NCBI GenBank assembly: GCA_900551445.1
Contig: URWA01000034.1
Span: forward strand, 1 to 30,947
DNA length: 30,947 nucleotides
Direction: 5' to 3'
From: an uncultured Bacteroides sp.
GTDB lineage: Bacteria > Bacteroidota > Bacteroidia > Bacteroidales > Bacteroidaceae
Under the pieces are notes generated by a model, which worked only from the letters and a program-made list of their open reading frames with translations, ran no database searches and was not told where the DNA came from. Positions within the stretch are counted from its first letter, which is position 1. Every line of letters begins with the position of its first letter. This document shows, one piece after another, positions 24,299-30,947 of the stretch. The position numbers were made by a program, and so were the translations under genes.

Positions 24299-24402
24299 AC
24301 CGTACGTTTTTTATGTTTCCCTTATGCGAAACGTACGTTTTCCTATAGGGAAACATACGTTTCCGCCACGGGAGACGTACGTTTCCGGGCAGGGAAACGT
24401 AG
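24299..24402. repeat. 22-bp tandem array with palindromic cores
   Basis: Three exact-length 22-bp units lie at 24329-24350, 24351-24372 and 24373-24394, with a degenerate unit before and a partial unit after. Each carries a palindrome around ACGTACGT flanked by GGGAAAC and GTTTCC; the cores start every 22 bp. Every junction can form a GGAAAC/GTTTCC hairpin. It has no gene and no CRISPR features. Confidence 0.8.
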
Positions 24403-24454
24403 AAAAGTGACTGACGTTTTCCTAATAACATGCAGTCATTCAACAAATTCTCTA

Positions 24455-25534
24455 TTATAAGTCTACGTTTTCTTCCGGTGCATACTCCTGCAAGGTCAGT
24501 TCTCCCCGCAGCACACCCAGCGCATTCATGGCCAACGCTCCCATCTCATCTTCTCCGGGAATGACCACAATCGGAGCCAGCCCTTCCAGCCACTCCCGCA
24601 ACCCGCGGATACAATAGTCATTGAAAGCGATACCCCCTGTCAAAATCACAGCATCGGTCTGTCCGTGAAGGGCAATATGCATGGCTCCAACTTGCTTGGC
24701 CACCGTGTAGAGCATGGCATCGAGCACCAGTTTATGGTTCTCTGCTCCGGCATGCGCCCAGCGGACAATGCTCTGTACGTCGGTAGTTCCCAAATGCGCC
24801 ACCAGTCCCCCCCGGCCGTTAATCATCTTTCGGATTTCCGCATAGGTATATTTCCCGCTGAAACACAAATCAACCAACTGTCGGGCCGGCAATGTTCCTG
24901 CCCGTTCCGGACTGAAAGGGCCTTCCCCATTCAAGGCATTATTCACATCGACCACTTTCCCGTAATGATGCGCACTGACCGAGATGCCTCCCCCCAAATG
25001 GGCCACAATCAGGTTCAGCTCTTCATACTTCCGTCCGATACGGGCCGCATACCGCCGGGATACCGCCCGACTGTTCAGGGCATGAAAAATGGAGATACGG
25101 GGAAGCTCCGGAATACCGGAAATACGGGCCAGGTCGCGCAACTCATCCGTCACCACCGGGTCGGCCAGATATGACGGGCAACCCGCACAATGCGCTATCT
25201 CGTCGGCAATCCATGCCGCCAGGTTCGACGCATGTTCCATAGTGGCATGCCACAAGTCATGCTTGATACGTTCATTGATTTGATACACTCCTCCAGGAGT
25301 CGGTTTCAACAAGCCACCGCGCGCAATCACGGCATCAAAAGCAAGCGGAATGCCCGCCTTCTCCAGCGTATCATGCACATGCGCACGACGATACTCATAC
25401 TGTTCGTTGATATGGTGAAAGCCCGCCAGCTCCTTGGACGGATGTGCAATGCTTTCACGCCACACGGGATTCTCATTCTCATAGACTGCCAGCTTCGTGG
25501 AAGTGGAGCCCGGATTAATGACAAGTATTTTCAT
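24455..25534 (-). CDS. buk: Butyrate kinase
   Basis: This 359-residue enzyme of the acetate/butyrate kinase family (ASKHA fold) makes ATP from an acyl phosphate and ADP. Motifs are INPGSTSTKLAVYEN at 6-20 (phosphate loop), VAHLGGGISVSAH in the middle, and AVILTGGIAFND plus PGEDEMGALAMNA near the C-terminus. The start MKILVINPG is the family start; the 13 codons upstream are not family-like and overlap the ptb end. It lies 11 bp after ptb on the same strand. In Bacteroides the pair may act on branched-chain as well as straight-chain acyl groups. That is inference. Confidence 0.95.
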   Translation of the reverse strand: MKILVINPGSTSTKLAVYENENPVWRESIAHPSKELAGFHHINEQYEYRRAHVHDTLEKAGIPLAFDAVIARGGLLKPTPGGVYQINERIKHDLWHATMEHASNLAAWIADEIAHCAGCPSYLADPVVTDELRDLARISGIPELPRISIFHALNSRAVSRRYAARIGRKYEELNLIVAHLGGGISVSAHHYGKVVDVNNALNGEGPFSPERAGTLPARQLVDLCFSGKYTYAEIRKMINGRGGLVAHLGTTDVQSIVRWAHAGAENHKLVLDAMLYTVAKQVGAMHIALHGQTDAVILTGGIAFNDYCIRGLREWLEGLAPIVVIPGEDEMGALAMNALGVLRGELTLQEYAPEENVDL

Positions 25535-25545
25535 AAGGTCAGGTC

Positions 25546-26466
25546 TTATTCTTTTCGCGCCCCTGCCAGGCAAGCCAGTACCAGACTGTAGTATTTGGAG
25601 TTACCAGAGTCACTCCGCGAAGGCACCACCACCGGTGCAAGAGTTCCGGTGAGCATGCCTGCCATGTTCGCATCGCCAAACAGGGACAAGGTTTTGTAAA
25701 ACGTATTGCCCGATTCGATATTGGGGAAAATCAGAATATCCGCATTGCCGACTACGGGAGAAGAAAGGCCTTTTATCTCCCCGCTATGCTTGTCGCAGGC
25801 AGTCTTGGCATCCATCGGTCCGTCGATAAAGACGTGTCCGAAACGTCCCTCCTGCGCTTCTTTCTTGAGTTCCACATAACTCAAGGTATGGGGAAACTTC
25901 TCATTGACTTTTTCCGTACAGTGAACAAGTGCTACCCGAGGCTCCTCGCAGCCCAGCTTACGGCACAAATCCAAATCGTAGGTAATCATTGCCCGGAACT
26001 GTTCCAAAGTGGGCCGTGGTATGACTGCCGCATCCGAGAAAAACAGCAGCTTGTGATACAAGGGAATCTGTGCCACAGCCACATGGCTTAGCACACCTCC
26101 TTCGGGCAACAGGCCTTCTCCTTTCTTCAATACCGCCCGCAAGAGGTTGTCTGTGTTGATGAGTCCTTTCATCAACACTTCGGCTTCGCCCGTACGTACC
26201 AACTGCACGGCCAATGCTGCCGCTTCATCGGGAGTACCCGCTTCGTAGATATGCACAAAATCGGGAGAAGCCGACCGCAAGTCGAGGGCCTCCTTTAAGT
26301 GGGCTGAATCCGTCACCAAAAGGTATTCGGCTATTTCCTCTCTCAGGCTGCGGATAATCACATACTCCGTGTGCGGGTCGTTCGGGCAGACCACCGCCAC
26401 TTTCCGCCGTATGCTGCGCGAACGCAGGCAGTTCACCATCTGAGAAAGGGTTCGAATCAGTTCCAT
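25546..26466 (-). CDS. ptb: Phosphate butyryltransferase (phosphate acyltransferase)
   Basis: This 306-residue enzyme of the phosphate acetyl/butyryl transferase family exchanges CoA for phosphate on an acyl-CoA, giving the acyl phosphate used by the kinase downstream. Family segments are VLMKGLINTDNLLRAVL at about 97-113, LSHVAVAQIPLY, the glycine-rich IDGPMDAKTA and the CoA/phosphate-site region VGNADILIFPNIESGNTFYK. It is the first gene of a two-gene operon with buk. No butyryl-CoA synthesis genes are in the window, so the acyl-CoA must come from elsewhere, for example from amino-acid breakdown. Confidence 0.93.
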   Translation of the reverse strand: MELIRTLSQMVNCLRSRSIRRKVAVVCPNDPHTEYVIIRSLREEIAEYLLVTDSAHLKEALDLRSASPDFVHIYEAGTPDEAAALAVQLVRTGEAEVLMKGLINTDNLLRAVLKKGEGLLPEGGVLSHVAVAQIPLYHKLLFFSDAAVIPRPTLEQFRAMITYDLDLCRKLGCEEPRVALVHCTEKVNEKFPHTLSYVELKKEAQEGRFGHVFIDGPMDAKTACDKHSGEIKGLSSPVVGNADILIFPNIESGNTFYKTLSLFGDANMAGMLTGTLAPVVVPSRSDSGNSKYYSLVLACLAGARKE

Positions 26467-26621
26467 ATCATTAGATTTTAAACAAATATGAGAAAATAAT
26501 TTGAATAACCTTCTATCTGAGATGCTAATTAATGCTATACGCTCTGGAAGAGAGGTATAAACAAAAAAACAAATTAACGACTTTATCCTCTTTATTGTGC
26601 CATAAATTCACAAGTTCTCTC

Positions 26622-26629
26622 TATATTTG
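26622..26629 (+). promoter_or_regulatory. Candidate -7 box of the amidotransferase-dipeptidase fusion gene
   Basis: The plus strand reads TATATTTG, an exact match to TAnnTTTG, ending 27 bp before the ATG. A TTG lies about 24 bp upstream, longer than the usual 19-21 bp. The site is in the 190-bp divergent gap with ptb. Confidence 0.45.
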
Positions 26630-26656
26630 CCTAACTTGCTAAAAAAGGACACACGC

Positions 26657-28426
26657 ATGAAAACAAATTTTTCTTTCGATATTCAAGCCCTCGATGAGAG
26701 GATTCACAGCCGTTTCCCCAACCACAAGGAAGCGCCGCTCATCGGACTGACGGGAAACTTCAGCGACGGCAACCTGACCCTGGCACCAGGCTACTACCAG
26801 TCCATCATTCAGGCAGGAGGTGTGCCGGTGGTAATTCCTCCTTACGAGGATGTCGACTTACTTATCAACACCCTTGAACATCTGGACGGACTGCTGCTCA
26901 CAGGCGGAGGTGACCTGAATCCGCTTTTCTTGCAGGAAGAGCCGATTCGGGAACTCCACAGCATCAACCCTTACCGCGACCGACAGGAACTGCTGCTGAC
27001 GCGTCTGGCAGCTCACCGACAGATTCCGATATTGGGTATCTGCCGCGGTATCCAAGTGCTCAACGCAGCCCTGGGCGGTACACTCTATCAGGACATTTAT
27101 GCACAAAAAGAAACGCCGTCTATCAAACACAGTCAGGACTTGGAACGGAGTTTTCCGTCACACCGGGTAGAACTGGCAGAAGGCAGTCTGCTGGCCCGTA
27201 TCCTAAACGCCAAGGAGGTAGCCGTAAACTCCTTCCACCACCAAGCGGTAAAAAAGCCGGCACCCGGTTTCCGGGTATCCGCTACGGCACCCGACGGGGT
27301 GATAGAAGCCATTGAAAGTACGGAATATAAATCGATACTGGGCGTACAGTGGCATCCGGAATGTTTTATCCTGAATCAGGACAAATGCATGATGCCGCTC
27401 TTCGGATGGCTCGTCCGCGAAGCCCGTTCGTTCCGGAAAGCCAAGGAGCTGCACCAGCGTCTGCTGATTCTGGATACACATTGTGACACTCCGATGTTTT
27501 TCGACCAGCACATCCGCTTTGATACGCGCGACCCGAAAATCAAGGTCGATCTGCACAAGATGACGGAAGGACGACAGGACGCGACCATCATGGTAGCTTA
27601 TCTGGAACAAAAGGAACGGACGGACGAAGCCTTATTGGCAGCTACAGCCAAAGCCGACCGTCTGCTGAATGAAATTGAGGAAATGGTGGCCAAGAATTGT
27701 ACGGCAGTGGACATCGCGTATACGCCCGACGACTTATACCGTTTGAAACGGGAAGGCAAGAAGGCCATCATGCTGGGAATTGAAAACGGGTATGCCATCG
27801 GAAAAGACCTCAGCCGGGTAGAACATTTCCGCAAACGGGGAGTAGTGTACATGACGCTCTGCCACAACGGGAACAACGACATCTGCGGGTCGGCCCGCCG
27901 CAACGAGGAAAACTTGGGAGTCACTCCTTTCGGTGAACAGGTGATTCGGGAAATGAACCGTCTGGGCATGATGGTGGACTTGTCGCACAGTGGCGAACGG
28001 ACCTTCTATGACACGCTCGACATCAGCAGCCAGCCGGTGGTCTGCTCACATTCTTCCAGCCGTGCGCTCTGCAACCATCCGCGCAATCTGACCGATGACC
28101 AGCTCCGTGCCATTGCCCGGAAGGGGGGTGTGGTACAAGTCTGCCTGTACAGCGGATTCCTCCGCACTGACCGCCCGGCGCACATCTTGGATGCCATCGA
28201 GCACCTGAACCACATGGTGAACGTGATGGGTATCGAACATGTGGGCATCGGCAGTGATTTCGATGGCGACGGGGGCATCATCGGGTGCAACGATTCCTCG
28301 GAGATGATTAACTTCACCCGCCAACTGCTGCACGAACGTTACAGTGAGGAAGACATCCGCCGCATCTGGGGTGGCAATTTCCTGCGCGTCATGCAACAAG
28401 TGCAGGAAAGTGGTTCCTACAAATAA
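26657..28426 (+). CDS. Fusion: gamma-glutamyl hydrolase-type class I amidotransferase + M19 dipeptidase
   Basis: This 589-residue protein joins two enzymes. Residues about 25-262 are a PuuD-like class I glutamine amidotransferase domain with nucleophile C129 (GICRG) and the His/Glu pair of QWHPE (H233, E235). Residues about 268-585 are a membrane-dipeptidase (M19) domain with the zinc motif H275xD277 (LDTHCD), MLGIENGYAI, CHNGNNDICGS, VDLSHSGERT, CSHSSSRAL and IGSDFDGDGG. Both active sites look complete. There is no signal peptide, so it is probably cytosolic. PuuD-type domains cut gamma-glutamyl bonds and M19 enzymes cut dipeptides such as Cys-Gly, so stepwise breakdown of gamma-glutamyl peptides (for example glutathione) is an inferred role. 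The TTG ten codons upstream is rejected as start. Confidence 0.9.
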   Translation: MKTNFSFDIQALDERIHSRFPNHKEAPLIGLTGNFSDGNLTLAPGYYQSIIQAGGVPVVIPPYEDVDLLINTLEHLDGLLLTGGGDLNPLFLQEEPIRELHSINPYRDRQELLLTRLAAHRQIPILGICRGIQVLNAALGGTLYQDIYAQKETPSIKHSQDLERSFPSHRVELAEGSLLARILNAKEVAVNSFHHQAVKKPAPGFRVSATAPDGVIEAIESTEYKSILGVQWHPECFILNQDKCMMPLFGWLVREARSFRKAKELHQRLLILDTHCDTPMFFDQHIRFDTRDPKIKVDLHKMTEGRQDATIMVAYLEQKERTDEALLAATAKADRLLNEIEEMVAKNCTAVDIAYTPDDLYRLKREGKKAIMLGIENGYAIGKDLSRVEHFRKRGVVYMTLCHNGNNDICGSARRNEENLGVTPFGEQVIREMNRLGMMVDLSHSGERTFYDTLDISSQPVVCSHSSSRALCNHPRNLTDDQLRAIARKGGVVQVCLYSGFLRTDRPAHILDAIEHLNHMVNVMGIEHVGIGSDFDGDGGIIGCNDSSEMINFTRQLLHERYSEEDIRRIWGGNFLRVMQQVQESGSYK

Positions 28427-28472
28427 AGTTTAAAACGTATTTACGGCTGCAAGGGGTGTGCGAAAATAAGTT

Positions 28473-28480
28473 TACCTTTG
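28473..28480 (+). promoter_or_regulatory. Candidate -7 box of the glutaminyl cyclase gene
   Basis: The plus strand reads TACCTTTG, an exact match to TAnnTTTG, ending 24 bp before the ATG at 28505. It suggests that the cyclase and sufE can be transcribed apart from the upstream fusion gene. Confidence 0.5.
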
Positions 28481-28504
28481 CAGCGCAAACTAAATGAAGG
28501 TATT

Positions 28505-29506
28505 ATGATTTCAATAAAAAATCTGCTGATTGTAAGTGCCTTGATAACGGGAGGAACTTTCATCTCCTGTGGAAGCGGTACGAAAAACAGTCAGCAAACT
28601 GAAGAAACGGAAGCCACAATTGTGCAGGCTCCGGCTTTCAATGCCGACAGTGCATACGCGTATGTAGCCGCACAGGTAGCCTTCGGACCTCGCGTACCTA
28701 ATACGGAGGCGCATCGCAGATGCGGGGATTACCTGGCCGCCCAATTGAAAAAATTCGGGGCTACCGTCTACAACCAGCAGGCCGACCTGATTGCCTACGA
28801 TGGCACAATCCTGAAATCACGCAATATCATCGGAGCTTATCAACCGGAAAACAAGAAACGGGTGATGCTCTGTGCGCACTGGGACTGCCGACCGTATGCC
28901 GACCAGGATGAAGAGGCCAATCATCGGAAAGCGATTGACGGAGCCAACGACGGGGCCAGCGGCATAGGTGTATTATTGGAAATCGCCAGACAGATTCAGC
29001 AGCAGGCACCGCAAGTAGGCATCGACATCGTATTCTTCGATGCAGAAGATTACGGTACGCCGGAGTTCTACAAAGGGACTTACAAGCCTGACACTTGGTG
29101 CCTGGGCTCTCAATACTGGGGACGTATCCCTCACGTACCTGATTACAAGGCACGTTTCGGCATCCTGCTGGACATGGTAGGTGGAAAGAATGCCACATTC
29201 TACTACGAAGACTATTCCAAACGGACGGCCAATAATGCCATGAAGAAAATCTGGAAGATGGCCGAGCATTTGGGCTATGGCAACTACTTCATCAAGGAAG
29301 ACGGGGGACAGATTACCGATGACCACCTTTATGTGAACCAATACCGCCAGATTCCCTGTGTAGACATCATCCACTATGACACACAGAGCAACACAGGTTT
29401 TAACCCGACCTGGCACACGTTGGATGATACGCTTGAAAATATTGACAAAGCCACACTTCAAGCCGTAGGACAAACGGTGATGGGCGTGATTTATAACGAA
29501 AAATAA
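28505..29506 (+). CDS. Glutaminyl-peptide cyclotransferase (M28-type), lipoprotein
   Basis: This 333-residue protein has a lipoprotein signal (GGTFIS before C22), so it is attached to the outer or inner membrane on the periplasmic side. The fold is that of M28 zinc peptidases and bacterial type II glutaminyl cyclases: H125 and D127 in CAHWDCRPYAD, D149 in DGANDGASGIG, E181 in FFDAEDYG and a C-terminal HTLDDT. Known relatives in Porphyromonas convert N-terminal glutamine, exposed by signal peptidase, to pyroglutamate. In line with that use, several proteins of this window have Q directly after the predicted cleavage site. The first ATG with a lipobox is chosen as start. M28 aminopeptidase activity is the alternative. 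Confidence 0.85.
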   Translation: MISIKNLLIVSALITGGTFISCGSGTKNSQQTEETEATIVQAPAFNADSAYAYVAAQVAFGPRVPNTEAHRRCGDYLAAQLKKFGATVYNQQADLIAYDGTILKSRNIIGAYQPENKKRVMLCAHWDCRPYADQDEEANHRKAIDGANDGASGIGVLLEIARQIQQQAPQVGIDIVFFDAEDYGTPEFYKGTYKPDTWCLGSQYWGRIPHVPDYKARFGILLDMVGGKNATFYYEDYSKRTANNAMKKIWKMAEHLGYGNYFIKEDGGQITDDHLYVNQYRQIPCVDIIHYDTQSNTGFNPTWHTLDDTLENIDKATLQAVGQTVMGVIYNEK

Positions 29507-29521
29507 TTAAACCATATCACA

Positions 29522-29956
29522 ATGAAAACAATCAATGAACTCCAGGACGAAGTAATCGAAGAATTCAGTGACTTCGACGATTGGATGGACAAATACCAAC
29601 TGCTGATTGACCTGGGCAACGACCAGCAACCGCTTGACCCGAAATACAAAACAGAACAGAACTTGATTGACGGCTGCCAGAGCCGGGTATGGCTCCAAGC
29701 TGACCTGGTGGACGGAAAAGTAGTATTCCAGGCTGAAAGTGACGCTCTGATTGTCAAAGGTATCATCTCTCTGCTGATTCAGGTCGTATCAGGTCATACT
29801 CCAGATGAGATCTTGAATGCGGACCTATACTTCATTGAAAAAATAGGATTAAAAGAACATCTGTCTCCGACCCGCAGTAACGGTCTGCTGGCCATGGTGA
29901 AACAGATGCGTATGTATGCCTTGGCATTTAAGGCCAAAATGGAGGAAAAAGCATAA
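29522..29956 (+). CDS. sufE: SufE family sulfur-acceptor protein
   Basis: This 144-residue cytoplasmic protein accepts sulfur from a cysteine desulfurase (SufS) for iron-sulfur cluster assembly. The family core is clear: DWMDKYQLLIDLG at 20-32, then NLIDGCQSRVWL with the sulfur-carrying C52, and the C-terminal helix GLLAMVKQMRMYAL. It lies 15 bp after the cyclase gene and is probably co-transcribed. No other suf genes are in the window. A strong terminator follows. Confidence 0.95.
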   Translation: MKTINELQDEVIEEFSDFDDWMDKYQLLIDLGNDQQPLDPKYKTEQNLIDGCQSRVWLQADLVDGKVVFQAESDALIVKGIISLLIQVVSGHTPDEILNADLYFIEKIGLKEHLSPTRSNGLLAMVKQMRMYALAFKAKMEEKA

Positions 29957-29981
29957 AAACCACTTCACGCTTAAAACATAC

Positions 29982-30022
29982 AAAGGCTTGTGAGAACGAA
30001 TTACTATATCTCACAAGCCTTT
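29982..30022 (+). terminator. Terminator-like hairpin after sufE
   Basis: A perfect 14-bp inverted repeat (AAAGGCTTGTGAGA and TCTCACAAGCCTTT) has a 13-bp loop, starting 25 bp after the sufE stop. The arms begin with AAA and end in TTT, so it could work on both strands. Confidence 0.75.
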
Positions 30023-30484
30023 GTCGTACTCCACCAATTATATGCCCTTAAAGGGGCTGAAAACGATAGAATTCTCCCATAAGACCTATCGTAACCTAAA
30101 TATGAATTATTCTCGTACAGCCTAAACAGTATTGGTGAGAACTACAATTTCTTAATAGTATTCATAAAACGGCTAGTACATACCCCTTTCCTGTTTCAAC
30201 TGGCTGCACCAGTAGCCAAAATCACACCCTAAAACGACACACAACCCGGCAATGACGACACAAGCCAGTGGACACCATTCACATAACCGCTTCTTCTTAT
30301 GCTGTTAGTCTGTCGGCTGAATCGGACAGAGCTTTACTATAGCCCGACAATGGGCTTTTCAAGCTGTTTACGGCATTTTTAAACACTTCAATCGTTATCC
30401 GCCTTTCTCTACGTTGCATCCTCTATTATACGCTTCATTTCCTGAAACACCAGTCCGATGTAAACATTCGGTGAACTATAGGTA
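30023..30484. other. Gene-poor stretch with degenerate coding remains
   Basis: No intact gene is supported. The left part (30023-30172) shows nothing recognisable. The right part overlaps the frameshifted ORF pair on the minus strand described separately. The stretch looks like decayed mobile or accessory DNA rather than a normal intergenic region. Confidence 0.5.
30173..30419 (-). pseudogene. Possible frameshifted small membrane-protein gene
   Basis: On the minus strand an ATG at 30417-30419 opens MQRRERRITIEVFKNA and runs 40 codons, ending SADRLTA at a TAA (30297-30299). Continuing in the next frame gives HKKKRLCEWC, then a hydrophobic helix (PLACVVIAGLCVVLG) and a stop at 30173-30175. Together this would be an approximately 82-residue protein with a helical N-terminus and one membrane segment. 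The layout reminds me of small mobilisation-region proteins of Bacteroides elements, but no family is recognised. It may be chance. Confidence 0.3.
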
Positions 30485-30757
30485 TCAAATGCAGGTGAGA
30501 ATGTGGACACGAAAACCATTAGGAAACAAAACGGCCACACCATGCGGCACATCTTCTTCAGGGGAAGATGCCGTGACTGTCTGTTTAAAACTGATGGGAG
30601 CCAATTCCTGCTTTACACTAATCCTGCAAACAGAACAGTTTTTACGCCAATAATGATAAGTCGGATAAGTTACACCTATCTGTTGCAGGTACGACTTCAA
30701 CAGCAGGACGCCTGATTGTACCTGCCATTCCAATTCGTCAAATTCCAGTCTGTTCAT
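30485..30757 (-). pseudogene. IS66-family accessory protein (TnpA-type) remnant
   Basis: This 90-residue ORF resembles the small first protein of IS66 elements in Bacteroides: an N-terminal helix-turn-helix-like part ending in the typical YPTYHYWRKN (about 31-40), a variable middle, and the C-terminal block GVAVLFPNGFRVHI. The family normally continues about 10-20 residues beyond this block. Here the frame ends early at TGA, with a possible continuation one frame over. The IS66 TnpB and TnpC genes are missing, so this is a leftover, not an active element. The ATG at 30757 is preceded by a purine-rich GAGGGGATT. Confidence 0.55.
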
Positions 30758-30898
30758 AATAATCCCCCTCAGGAGCATCATCTGCTTTTTCAACCTCAAA
30801 AGATATTAAACTTACCTCAAGCATACCCACAAGCTAGATTAGGATTTCCACCCTACCATAAGCAACATAATTTATCCAATTGTGCTGCAACAAAAATA

Positions 30899-30935
30899 AA
30901 AAAGAGGATGTGTCAAAATGATGCATCCTCTTTTT
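30899..30935. terminator. Terminator-like hairpin at the right edge
   Basis: AAAAAGAGGATG pairs perfectly with CATCCTCTTTTT around a 13-bp loop containing TGTCAAAATGATG. It is A-rich on the left and T-rich on the right, so it could stop transcription from either side. It may instead be the end of an insertion sequence outside the window. Confidence 0.6.
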
Positions 30936-30947
30936 CGTTATATAATC

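Noticed and set aside
24299..24402. CRISPR array
   Set aside because: Units are 22 bp head to tail with no separate spacers of constant length, and no cas genes are nearby.
26627..26656. TTG start for the amidotransferase-dipeptidase gene
   Set aside because: It lies within the promoter -7 box, and the ATG at 26657 gives a normal start.

Overview
The window looks like chromosomal DNA of a gut Bacteroidales, most likely Bacteroides or Phocaeicola. Evidence: strong protein family matches (argH, pyrE, recX, prmC, ribD, DUF4491, ptb-buk, a bacterial glutaminyl cyclase lipoprotein), several promoters matching the Bacteroides -7 box TAnnTTTG, weak Shine-Dalgarno sites, and an IS66 remnant of Bacteroides type. 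Family names come from reading motifs, not from database searches.

Left third (about 178-11752, all minus strand, relatively AT-rich): an accessory phospho-signalling locus. In transcription order it encodes three large exported Sel1-repeat paralogues, a WYL-domain regulator, a membrane-anchored Ser/Thr kinase with a long coiled coil and a predicted periplasmic tail, a small exported protein, a single-pass membrane protein and a compact FHA-domain protein. This is the best candidate for an undescribed system: exported repeat proteins outside, a transmembrane kinase between, and a phosphothreonine reader plus a transcriptional regulator inside. It ends next to the 3' end of a tRNA-Leu(TAA) gene, which with tRNA-Gly(GCC) forms a small tRNA unit and marks a possible island border.

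Middle (12218-24158): conserved chromosome. The minus strand carries argH, an SRPBCC protein, pyrE, and an overlapping comF-recX-prmC set. ribD runs divergently from prmC with overlapping promoters. A convergent operon encodes a NUDIX hydrolase, a 1005-residue TPR protein and an outer-membrane beta-barrel. An Lrp/AsnC regulator is translationally coupled to a DUF4491 membrane protein.

Right part (24159-30947): a terminator and a 22-bp palindromic tandem array separate DUF4491 from ptb-buk (acyl-phosphate/ATP formation). Divergently there is an unusual fusion of a gamma-glutamyl hydrolase-type amidotransferase with an M19 dipeptidase, then a glutaminyl cyclase lipoprotein and SufE. The last kilobase has no intact gene. 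It holds an IS66 accessory-gene remnant, a frameshifted small membrane-protein ORF and a terminator-like hairpin.
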